From: Zygosaccharomyces rouxii
Taxonomy: Eukaryota > Ascomycota > Saccharomycetes > Saccharomycetales > Saccharomycetaceae
Direction of reading: 5' to 3'
NCBI RefSeq assembly: GCF_000026365.1
Contig: NC_012993.1
Coordinates: 1,054,001-1,118,000, forward strand
DNA length: 64,000 nucleotides
The notes beneath the pieces were generated by a model. The model worked only from the letters and a program-made list of their open reading frames with translations. It was not told the DNA's origin and ran no database searches. The position numbers were made by a program, and so were the translations under genes. This document shows, piece by piece, positions 10,159-17,619 of this stretch. Every line of letters starts with the position of its first letter. The stretch's first letter is position 1.

Positions 10159-10626
10159 TATCTTTTTCCTTTTTTAATTTTATTGGTGGTGATAATTTAA
10201 TTCAATAAATTAACCCAAATACAAAACGGCAATTTCAACGATTCCAATTATCATAGATTTTAAAACCAGGAAATGTTCTCGCAATACCTATATTCCTGAA
10301 AGACTAAACTTTTACCAGCTACTCACAGTCAATGTTCTTGTTTGATAATAGTTGATAGTAGTTGATGTGGTTTTGAAGTCATTACATGATAAGGGGCCCC
10401 TTCAATTGTTCCCCAGGTCAATTTTTTATCGAGCCAAAGTCCGGGTAACAGACACTGAACTCACGTTCGAACCCCAGAAAATTCATTTTTAAATAAAAAT
10501 GAATATAATATAATAGCAATAGTAACAGTAATAATAATAAAAAAACGTCGGTACATCGTCAAAAAAAAAAATTAATAAAACTATATGTCTGCCAATTTGA
10601 TTCTTCTTTCTTTCTCTTTTTGCAGT
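10159..10626. other. Spacer between YAP1 3' end and SIP1 promoter
   Basis: A 468 bp spacer carrying the SIP1 promoter and YAP1 3' region. It contains AT-rich sequence, imperfect AAT runs near 10500-10540 and a Reb1-type site at 10442-10448. A T-loop-like word (GTTCGAACCCC, near 10466) was examined but no tRNA fold or A box accompanies it. Confidence 0.55.
10442..10448 (-). promoter_or_regulatory. Reb1-type site upstream of SIP1
   Basis: CGGGTAA, the complement of TTACCCG, lies about 285 bp upstream of the SIP1 start codon. Reb1 is a general regulatory factor that positions nucleosomes. Motif match only. Confidence 0.5.
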
Positions 10627-12375
10627 TTATTCTACCCTATTATTTAGAGCATACTGGACATCCTCTGCCTGTACAACAACACCCCTCTCCGAGCATTTGG
10701 CTTTTGCCATTAGCTCTTGGCATAGACCATCGATATCCATATCTGAGTATTTGGGATGTGAGGTGATTCTATCCCATACTTCACTACATTTGAGTAGTTT
10801 ACCATCACTAGATGGAACGACGACATCAGAATTTGGTGCCTCTTTTCCTTCATCTTGAATTTTACCATCTTTAACATTATCATTAGTGTTATCTTTAACT
10901 TCCCCTGTTGTTACCGCCGGCTCCTCTTGAACCATTCCCGATGCCAAAAATTCATCTTGATCTGGAGATGTATTACCTTCATTTCCATTAGTGGTATCTC
11001 TCTGTGGATCATGTTCGATAAATTCTGCAAACATGTTATCCGGCTGCTGTTCCCTAAACAGATCTTGTTCTTCTGGAAATGCGAGTGAAGTATCAATGAA
11101 AGGCAACTCTGAATTTTTTTCGGGTGAATTCATACTAACAACAATACCCTCATCATCACCATCACCGCCATCGGTATTACTATAAGCATTTGTCTGCCTT
11201 ATCGATGGATCAGATAAGTTCTCTTCTAATGTTGGTAGTTGTTGCTGAGGATCTTCAGATGGCGTATCCCAAGTGTTTGAGAATACTATGGGACTCTTTG
11301 GTACAGCTGGGGATGAATATGAACTCTTTTGCTTTTGTGGTATTGGACAATCCTTCGTACCACATACTTGACCTAACTTAGTGCAAAATTCTGACACTTG
11401 CTCATCGAACTTATCATTAAAATTGAATTGGTTAGAAAATGTGACACTATCATAATCTCCAGGCATCGTCGTATTATCTTCAAATAACCTACTATTCTCA
11501 TTATTATTATTGGATTGATAAAATTGCGGTAGTTGTCGTGCATCATCATTATAAAAAACGTTGTCCATCCATCCTGTGGAGGTAGATCCAGGCGTGAACC
11601 CATTACTACTGCTAATGCTTCCATTAGTTTGGTTTATACTACTGTTATTACCAGTGCTACCTTTACGAATACCATCACCATTCGAAGGTGTTGAAAGACC
11701 ATTCTTCGGTTTTAAGGAACTCGATGATTGCGAGGAAGATTTTGATGATGACCCCGGTGAGGGGAACTGCATTAATATATTATTGTTGTCATGTTGTTGT
11801 TTTGATCGTTGTTGTTCGCCATGCGAACTAAGATTGCCTTTGTCTTCACTATTCCTGTGGTCGTTATTAAATTCATTCTTCCAGGGGAAAGCGAACGTGA
11901 AAGACATTTTCCGCCGTACACTTTCTTCGATCTCTTTAGATTCAGAATCTTTTTTGTTCTGAGAAGAATCATCTGATTTACTGTTTTCAGTCTTTGCCAA
12001 ATACTGTAATACCTGTGAATCGTTTGGATTTTCTGGTCTATACCTTTTCAACTCAGTTACTAACGTTACTAGTTGACTTCTTAAAAATTCTGTCTCCACA
12101 AGACTCTGTTGATTTAACTCCTCTAACGCATGCACCTTGTCCTCTAGTTCTTTCATCTTTTTCTCCTTACGCTCTCTAAATGCCCTTTGGGCAGCTCTGT
12201 TTTGCGCAGTACGTTTACTCTTTGCTTCACTGTCTAGAGGCTTCCTACCTGGTTTACCGCCCTTCTTACGGGGTTCGTCAGATGTTGGTGAATCATCTGC
12301 TTCATCTTCCGCAAAATCAAGACTTACGGTTGGTTCTAATGGTCTTTTTGCACTTGTAGTGCTCATTTCGTTCAT
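10627..12375 (-). CDS. YAP1: bZIP oxidative-stress transcription factor, single ortholog of YAP1/CAD1
   Basis: A 582-residue Yap-family bZIP protein. The basic region with the fungal AP-1 signature (QNRAAQRAFRERK) is at about residues 55-75, followed by a leucine zipper. Both redox cysteine domains are intact. The n-CRD has three cysteines with spacing 7 and 5 (in FCTKLGQVCGTKDC), and the c-CRD has C530, C552 and C561 with the 22 and 9 spacing of S. cerevisiae Yap1. The c-CRD includes the nuclear export region. In S. cerevisiae these cysteines form peroxide-induced disulfides that block Crm1 export. The full six-cysteine set suggests Yap1-like peroxide sensing. Gene order matches both YAP1 (between GIS4 and ERG6) and CAD1 (between SIP1 and DYN2), as expected for the unduplicated ancestor. 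Confidence 0.93.
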   Translation of the reverse strand: MNEMSTTSAKRPLEPTVSLDFAEDEADDSPTSDEPRKKGGKPGRKPLDSEAKSKRTAQNRAAQRAFRERKEKKMKELEDKVHALEELNQQSLVETEFLRSQLVTLVTELKRYRPENPNDSQVLQYLAKTENSKSDDSSQNKKDSESKEIEESVRRKMSFTFAFPWKNEFNNDHRNSEDKGNLSSHGEQQRSKQQHDNNNILMQFPSPGSSSKSSSQSSSSLKPKNGLSTPSNGDGIRKGSTGNNSSINQTNGSISSSNGFTPGSTSTGWMDNVFYNDDARQLPQFYQSNNNNENSRLFEDNTTMPGDYDSVTFSNQFNFNDKFDEQVSEFCTKLGQVCGTKDCPIPQKQKSSYSSPAVPKSPIVFSNTWDTPSEDPQQQLPTLEENLSDPSIRQTNAYSNTDGGDGDDEGIVVSMNSPEKNSELPFIDTSLAFPEEQDLFREQQPDNMFAEFIEHDPQRDTTNGNEGNTSPDQDEFLASGMVQEEPAVTTGEVKDNTNDNVKDGKIQDEGKEAPNSDVVVPSSDGKLLKCSEVWDRITSHPKYSDMDIDGLCQELMAKAKCSERGVVVQAEDVQYALNNRVE

Positions 12376-12641
12376 TCGTTATGACTAAAGCTTTGGATGA
12401 AAGGAAGGAAATAAATGTAGTTCTAGTGAGATAAAAATGATAATAGCGGTGGTCTAAAAGCTTGAAGATACACTACACCTTCAGTCTTAACTTGGATCCA
12501 CTAGGAACGACAAAATTATTTAGCGCCTTTATTAACCTTCTTAAAGCCTAATTTCAAGCTTTTGACTCAACTCTCGGTGGCAACTTCTTACTAAGAACCT
12601 TTTGAATTCCAGAATTTCAAAATTTAGAGTAATTTTTGGTC

Positions 12642-12648
12642 CGGGTAA
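12642..12648 (-). promoter_or_regulatory. Reb1-type site upstream of YAP1
   Basis: CGGGTAA about 270 bp upstream of the YAP1 start, 6 bp from the inverted repeat. Motif match only. Confidence 0.5.
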
Positions 12649-12653
12649 TGCGC

Positions 12654-12683
12654 TCTCCGATAATAGGGATATACTATCGGAGA
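12654..12683. repeat. Perfect 9 bp inverted repeat with 12 bp spacer
   Basis: TCTCCGATA at 12654-12662 and its exact reverse complement TATCGGAGA at 12675-12683. The arms contain CCG/CGG, the half-site of zinc-cluster factors, but the spacing is longer than known Gal4- or Put3-type sites. It could be an operator or a hairpin in a YAP1 leader. Confidence 0.8.
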
Positions 12684-13095
12684 AATAGAGGCTCTTTAAT
12701 CGATGTTGACAACGCAATAAAGAGAGCTTAGTAGTAGAGGATATGATTAGTGGATGTAGCTTTTTTAAGCTTTCTAATAATACCAATTTTAGCGCTGTTA
12801 CGGTTTTGAATATGAAAATAGGAACCGATAACTTCTTAACTTCAGATTGAGGAGAAAGGGAGTAAACTTGTAAGGATGAAGATAGGTGCTTCCTCTAGCT
12901 GTAAAATGCAGGTCGGAAATTAGAATCTCACTAGTTGTTTTTATCTCTTGGTGTTCTTGTTCTTGTTCCCCTAGGGCATCTTGGCCTTTCAGGGCATCGC
13001 ATAATTTCACCTGATGAGTGTTACAGCCGTTCGTATGATCTACTTTTTATCCGAGAATGCCTGACAAAGGTACATAAATGTATATAGAGCAGTAG

Positions 13096-13452
13096 TTATA
13101 TGAAATCTTGAAATCTTTCTCTCAAGTCTGCATGGTCCCTGAGAGACTGTGAATATAATCTCTGTAGTCTGGCGTGTGATAGAGCTAACAAAGTATTAGA
13201 AGATTCCAAATCGACATTAATCCATTCTAGTTGTTCTAAGTAGTTATGAGCAGCTTGTAGCCTCTCTTCCATCGCCCCGAGGGATTCTTTTATGTTTATC
13301 GAGAGGACTTGCAAAGATTTGTTCAAATCGTTGGGCAGAAGCACCGGGGATGACTGGCAAGATTCGAAACAGTCGCTAATTGAGTCCCAAATGGAAGTGG
13401 TCTCTTCAATTGTTAGCACACTTGGTCTAGAAGTTACAACTGCTGAATTCAT
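13096..13452 (-). CDS. Small predicted coiled-coil protein of unknown identity
   Basis: A 118-residue protein beginning with ATG (complement 13450-13452). I do not recognise it. Residues about 40-118 are strongly helical with heptad-like hydrophobic spacing (for example SLQVLSINIKESL and MEERLQAAHNYLEQLEWINV), suggesting a coiled-coil subunit of a larger complex. The size and helicity recall small kinetochore (DASH) or BLOC-1-type subunits, but no specific match is claimed. No signal peptide or membrane segment is seen. At this place in S. cerevisiae (between YAP1/CAD1 and ERG6/DYN2) I know of no such gene, so it is either an ancestral gene lost or moved there, or lineage-specific. Its promoter is shared with ERG6, divergently. 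Confidence 0.65.
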   Translation of the reverse strand: MNSAVVTSRPSVLTIEETTSIWDSISDCFESCQSSPVLLPNDLNKSLQVLSINIKESLGAMEERLQAAHNYLEQLEWINVDLESSNTLLALSHARLQRLYSQSLRDHADLRERFQDFI

Positions 13453-13527
13453 TGCTTATTGGACTACGTCTCGCTAATTCAAGAATAAGAGGATCAGCGG
13501 TTGAGATGTTCTTATACTGATCGGGGC

Positions 13528-13593
13528 GGAGAAATTCCGGAGAAACCCTGGAGAGAATATGGAGAAACTATGGAGAAACTATGAAGAAACTAT
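13528..13593 (+). repeat. Six degenerate 11 bp tandem repeats (GGAGAAACTAT type)
   Basis: Six head-to-tail units of exactly 11 bp, each starting GGAG or GAAG and mostly ending TAT or CC(T). Units 4 and 5 are identical. The array begins about 75 bp upstream of the small gene's start codon. The period is close to one DNA turn, which could place bound proteins on one face; a chance expansion is also possible. Confidence 0.85.
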
Positions 13594-13791
13594 GGAATCT
13601 GTTGGTGAAATAGATTTGGCGATCTTTCTTTTGATATGCTTCCATACTTCTTTCAGTGTGGTATTGGTTGATACGGTATTGACCCTGATTTCCTGACGTA
13701 AAGGAGACAATGGGGGAGGTATGTTTATCCCCGCTCTAATATCTTTTTTTTCTTTTTTGACAGATATGCGTTTATCACGAACCCGTCGCCT

Positions 13792-14052
13792 TATACGAGC
13801 ATTTTGCGTGTTTGCTAAACTGGCTAAACGAGATCTCGTCTATAAACGAAATTGCCCGTCTTTAAACGAGCACCGCCCGCAAGAAAGTCACGTGATATGA
13901 TTCAAATTAGATCCCGCTGAAGAGGTGCATATACCAATTGATTTGAATTCTTATGAATTATATGCGACAAGGATTTAAAATCGTTACTTGACCTTTTTCA
14001 CTGCCTTCCTCGTCTACCGCACCCTCACGCTCATCAACGACGGCTCGTTTAG
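13792..14052. promoter_or_regulatory. Cluster of sterol-response / AR1-like elements upstream of ERG6
   Basis: Five TCGT(A/T)TA-like words in 260 bp: TATACGA at 13792-13798 (perfect Upc2 core on the minus strand), CTAAACGA at 13824-13831 (complement TCGTTTAG), TATAAACGA at 13841-13849, TTAAACGA at 13862-13869 and TCGTTTAG at 14045-14052. Upc2/Ecm22 bind TCGTATA in ERG promoters and the AR1 word TCGTTYAG in anaerobic genes of S. cerevisiae. Such density just before ERG6 supports sterol/oxygen control of this gene. Confidence 0.75.
13888..13895. promoter_or_regulatory. E-box TCACGTGA in ERG6 promoter
   Basis: A perfect palindromic TCACGTGA, the Cbf1-type site, between the sterol-like elements. 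It is not followed by a CDEIII-like sequence, so it is not a centromere. Confidence 0.6.
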
Positions 14053-14060
14053 GTATCGCG

Positions 14061-14066
14061 TATAAA
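14061..14066 (+). promoter_or_regulatory. TATA box of ERG6
   Basis: TATAAA 85-90 bp upstream of the ERG6 start codon, directly after the last TCGTTTAG element; spacing is right for a yeast promoter. Confidence 0.6.
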
Positions 14067-14150
14067 GAAGGCATGAAAAAAGTAGAGCGCTAAGCTATCG
14101 AGTACCAGTTACTTCTCAGTTGAAGTGAGTAAAGAATAAATCAATTCGAT

Positions 14151-15290
14151 ATGTCTGCAACAATTCAAGATACTTCTGATCTAAGGCGGAGACAAGCTCA
14201 ATTCACCGAGGAATTGCACGGTGATGATATTGGTTCAAAGAGCGGATTTTCCGCGTTCATTTCGAAGAACAAATCTGCTCAAAAGGAAGCTGTTGCCAAA
14301 TATTTAAGACATTGGGATGGTAAAACTGATAAAGAAGCTGAAGAAAAACGTTTGCAGGATTATAACGAAGGTACTCACTCCTACTACAATGTCGTTACCG
14401 ATTTTTACGAATACGGTTGGGGTACTTCATTCCATTTCAGTCGTTTTTATAAAGGTGAAAATTTTTACGCTAGTGTAGCACGCCATGAACACTATCTAGC
14501 TTATAAGGCCGGTATTCAGGAAGGTGACTTAGTCCTCGATGTTGGTTGTGGTGTTGGTGGACCAGCAAGTGAAATTGCACGTTTCACAGGTTGTAACGTT
14601 GTTGGTCTAAACAATAATGATTATCAAGTCGCAAAGGCCAATTGGAATGCCAAGAAGTTTCACTTACAAGACCAATTGGAATTTGTTAAGGGTGACTTTA
14701 TGAAAATGGATTTCGATGATAACACTTTCGATAAAGTTTATGCCATCGAGGCCACATGTCACGCGCCCAAATTAGAAGGTGTTTACGGTGAGATTTACAG
14801 GGTATTGAAACCAGGTGGTACCTTTGCAGTTTACGAATGGGTTATGAGTGATAAGTACGACGAGAGTAATCCTGAACATCGTAAAATTGCTTATGAGATT
14901 GAAGTCGGTGATGGTATCCCCAAGATGTTTCCTGCTCAAGTTGCAAGAGAAGCATTGAAAAACGTGGGGTTCGAAGTTAAAGTAGCTAAAGATCTAGCCG
15001 ACAATCAAGACGAGGTTCCATGGTATTATCCTCTAACGGGGGAATGGAAGTTTGTGCAAACCTTCGGAGATCTAGCCACGTTTTTCCGTACTTCTTACTT
15101 AGGTCGTAAGTTTACCACGTTTATGGTATACCTTATGGAATTATTGGGCATTGCACCACAAGGCTCAACTAAAGTGACATTGGCACTAGAAGAGGCTGCA
15201 GTAGGCCTCGTGGCAGGGGGTCGTGCCAAATTGTTCACCCCAATGATGCTCTTTGTTGCAAGGAAGCCAGACGACAATAAGCACGTTTGA
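14151..15290 (+). CDS. ERG6: Sterol 24-C-methyltransferase Erg6
   Basis: A 379-residue SAM-dependent methyltransferase (S. cerevisiae Erg6 has 383). It transfers a methyl group to C-24 of zymosterol to make fecosterol in ergosterol synthesis, at the ER and lipid droplets. The SAM-binding motif [10 protein letters not shown] starts near residue 128. The sterol-binding signature [14 protein letters not shown] lies near residues 86-99, and further conserved segments are EATCHAPKL and YEWVMSDKY. The C-terminal sterol methyltransferase domain follows (about 220-370). It has no membrane segments, as usual. The promoter holds sterol-response-like sites, and an A24 run lies 25 bp after the stop. In S. 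cerevisiae ERG6 also neighbours YAP1 and MRPL39. Confidence 0.97.
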   Translation: MSATIQDTSDLRRRQAQFTEELHGDDIGSKSGFSAFISKNKSAQKEAVAKYLRHWDGKTDKEAEEKRLQDYNEGTHSYYNVVTDFYEYGWGTSFHFSRFYKGENFYASVARHEHYLAYKAGIQEGDLVLDVGCGVGGPASEIARFTGCNVVGLNNNDYQVAKANWNAKKFHLQDQLEFVKGDFMKMDFDDNTFDKVYAIEATCHAPKLEGVYGEIYRVLKPGGTFAVYEWVMSDKYDESNPEHRKIAYEIEVGDGIPKMFPAQVAREALKNVGFEVKVAKDLADNQDEVPWYYPLTGEWKFVQTFGDLATFFRTSYLGRKFTTFMVYLMELLGIAPQGSTKVTLALEEAAVGLVAGGRAKLFTPMMLFVARKPDDNKHV

Positions 15291-15721
15291 TTGTTTTCGG
15301 GTAAGAGCTATTAAGAAAAAAAAAAAAAAAAAAAAAAAAGCTGTATATTCTTTTATTATTATGGCTTCGTGTATGTGCTTACATGTGAAGAGAGATAAAT
15401 TAACCATTGAGAATCCCCAGAGACGTTGTTATTGTAACTGTTACGGTTGCTACTGCTACTGCTACTGCTGCAGCAACTGCTACTGCTACTACTCGTGATA
15501 GATTAATTATTATTTTAATAAAATGTGCGTGGTATAAGCACTAAACAAATATCAGAATCGATTGAATTAAATGGTATAAATGTAGGCTGTTATAGCTTAT
15601 GAAACCCTCCTTTCTTAATATTATTCTGTCTTGTCTGTCTGTTTTGTTTTTGTTTTTGTATGACTCGCCAAGCAAGTACTTCATCGCTCGAGGGTTCACA
15701 TAGTTTTCCTCTTGGCATAAA
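15291..15721. other. Spacer ERG6 / GIT1-like with poly(A) and TACTGC repeats
   Basis: A 431 bp spacer with an A24 run (15316-15339), an imperfect TAC/TGC hexamer repeat (about 15447-15492, including a CTGCTGCAGCA palindrome) and the promoter of the GIT1-like gene. I see no CACGTG (Pho4) site in that promoter, unlike what is described for S. cerevisiae GIT1. Confidence 0.6.
15316..15339 (+). repeat. Poly(A) run, 24 A, after ERG6
   Basis: An uninterrupted A24 tract on the coding strand 25 bp after the ERG6 stop codon, probably part of the 3' flank. Confidence 0.95.
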
Positions 15722-17425
15722 ATGTCTTTTTACGCGGCTGTTGACAATAGGTATCTAACCAAGCCAGTACTCAGAGATGTTCCATACAAGGCTGACGATC
15801 TCAGATATAAGGTGATAGGCCAGTCAAGAAAAGAAATTAGATGGTTTGATAGGAAGAACAGAGCAACCGCTTTACCTAACAGTGAGCTAAAGGAAGAAGA
15901 ACTAGTTGATGGTCAACCTCGTAAGAAGAAGCGTAACTTTCGTAAATACGGTGCCATTCTCACGACAGGTGCGGGTCTCTTCAGTGATGGATATATCAAT
16001 ACATCAATTTCAACTGTATCAGCATGTTTGAAAAGGGTTTACAAGGATGAATATGCGAATTCAAGTGCGATGCAAAACGTTTCGTCAATTGCATTTGCGG
16101 GAACCGTTATTGGACAATTGTTCTTTGGTTGGTTCGCAGATTATTACAATCGTAAAGTTTCTATGGTTATTGGTACTTCTATTATCATTGTTTTTTCCAT
16201 TCTATGTGCAGGAGCGTGGGGAGTTGGTACTACAGCCACACATGCGGGTGGTTTATTCACTGCTATTACCGCTTATAGATTTTTCATTGGTCTTGGAATT
16301 GGTAGCGAATATAGTAGTGGATCACCAGCAGCTGCTGAAGCTGCAAATATGTTACCAGCTGGTAAAAGAAATCGTTATTTCATTTGGTTTACTAATTTAA
16401 TGCTTGATTTTGGTGGTATAGTGGCTTCATTTGCGGCATTGGTTGTTCTATGGATTTGTGGTGCTAATAATTTGAATACTGTTTGGAGAGTTACTTTAGG
16501 TATTGGTGCGATTCCTCCAATGTCGTTATTTGTCCTGCGTATTTTCTATAGGGAAAGTGATGAATTCCAAAAGCATAAATTTAATAGATGTATGCCATAC
16601 TGGAGAATTATTAAATTCTACTGGTTTAGAGTTTTAACTACTTCCGTTATTTGGTTTCTTTATGATTTTTCATCCTATGCTTTTAACACCTATTCGACAA
16701 TTATAATTCAACTTGTTATGGGCGATGATACATCCATGTACAAGTCCTTCGGTTGGAACGTCGTTTTTACACTTTTTAACGTCCCTGGGTCAATATTAGG
16801 ATCAATATGTGCAGATTGGTGGGGGCCTCGTATCACATTGACTATAGGTCTTGTTGTACAGGCTATAATCGGTTTTGCACTGGCAGGCGCTTTAGAGACT
16901 TTAAAGAAACATGTAGCTGGATTTGTTGTCATCTATGGTATTTTCACTACGTTTGGTGAGTTTTCCGCAGGTGATAATATAGGTTTACTGTGTGCTACTA
17001 CTGTTGCAGCTCCAGTTAGAGGTCATCTGTATGGTTTCTCAGCGGCAATGGGTAAGATTGGTGCTTTCGTGGGTACATATGTTTTCCCTGACATTATTAA
17101 AAACGCAGGTGGCTCAGGAACTACTAGTGGCCTTCAGGCACCTTACTGGTGTGCATCGTCCCTATGTGTCTTTAGTGCTATCATTGGGTTTTTCTGTTTA
17201 CCGGATACTGATCAAGAGGCAGCATTAGATGAGGACAGAAAGTTCTTTGAGTACTTGAAAAGTACTGGCTACGACATTACTCAACTTGGTGATACCAGTA
17301 GTCAAGATTCTTCATATGATTCTGAATCTGTTACTACTGAAACTCAAGCCGTTAAGAGCAAAGAAGGTTTGGAATTTGCTGGTGAAACCAGTGGTGAAAT
17401 CAAAAAGGGTTCTAGTGAATGGTAA
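15722..17425 (+). CDS. GIT1-type glycerophosphodiester / phosphate permease (MFS)
   Basis: A 567-residue major facilitator protein with about 12 predicted membrane spans between residues 75 and 500. The family loop motif GWFADYYNRKVSMVIG follows span 2, and LGIGSEYSSGSPAAAEAAN sits near span 4, both typical of the phosphate:H+ symporter/Git1 subgroup. A long basic hydrophilic N-terminus and an acidic Ser/Thr-rich C-terminal tail (about 500-567) face the cytosol. S. cerevisiae Git1 (518 aa, near a chromosome end) imports glycerophosphoinositol and glycerophosphocholine; the substrate here is inferred only. Neither S. cerevisiae sister region has a transporter between ERG6 and DYN2, so this is a local gain or a retained ancestral copy. 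Confidence 0.85.
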   Translation: MSFYAAVDNRYLTKPVLRDVPYKADDLRYKVIGQSRKEIRWFDRKNRATALPNSELKEEELVDGQPRKKKRNFRKYGAILTTGAGLFSDGYINTSISTVSACLKRVYKDEYANSSAMQNVSSIAFAGTVIGQLFFGWFADYYNRKVSMVIGTSIIIVFSILCAGAWGVGTTATHAGGLFTAITAYRFFIGLGIGSEYSSGSPAAAEAANMLPAGKRNRYFIWFTNLMLDFGGIVASFAALVVLWICGANNLNTVWRVTLGIGAIPPMSLFVLRIFYRESDEFQKHKFNRCMPYWRIIKFYWFRVLTTSVIWFLYDFSSYAFNTYSTIIIQLVMGDDTSMYKSFGWNVVFTLFNVPGSILGSICADWWGPRITLTIGLVVQAIIGFALAGALETLKKHVAGFVVIYGIFTTFGEFSAGDNIGLLCATTVAAPVRGHLYGFSAAMGKIGAFVGTYVFPDIIKNAGGSGTTSGLQAPYWCASSLCVFSAIIGFFCLPDTDQEAALDEDRKFFEYLKSTGYDITQLGDTSSQDSSYDSESVTTETQAVKSKEGLEFAGETSGEIKKGSSEW

Positions 17426-17619
17426 GCAGAATAATAAGATTGTTTGTAAGTACGTAAATATGATTGAAGCTAAAATTTATCCTTTTTTTAATTATCTCAA
17501 TTAATGATGGTAGTAACAATGACCTATACGTATACCGCGTGAAAGTTAACACTCAAGAACCAAAGGTTAAATCCTATTACAATTAGAAAAAGTTAAAAGG
17601 TGCTCAAGTACAAAGGATC

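Larger units (their letters stand above)
12376..13095. other. 720 bp spacer: YAP1 promoter with inverted repeat
   Basis: Upstream region of YAP1 and 3' region of the small gene at 13096-13452. It contains a Reb1-type site (12642-12648) and a perfect 9 bp inverted repeat (12654-12683). Two open minus-strand stretches (about 12541-12786 and 12798-13010) lack ATG starts; they may be chance or relics of a gene. No short upstream ORF precedes YAP1 in the first 150 bp. Confidence 0.5.
13453..14150. other. 698 bp divergent promoter region, small gene / ERG6
   Basis: It holds an 11 bp tandem repeat near the small gene (13528-13593), a cluster of sterol-response-like sites (13792-14052), a TCACGTGA E-box (13888-13895) and a TATA box (14061-14066). 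No ORF or RNA gene is seen inside. Confidence 0.7.

Noticed and set aside
10395..10480. Possible tRNA because of the T-loop-like word GTTCGAACCCC
   Set aside because: No A box, no anticodon arm and no acceptor stem could be formed around it.
13888..13960. Possible centromere starting from TCACGTGA (CDEI-like)
   Set aside because: No AT-rich CDEII of proper length followed by a CDEIII-like TGTTT...CCGAA; the same holds for the CACGTG words near 37170, 38281 and 63888.
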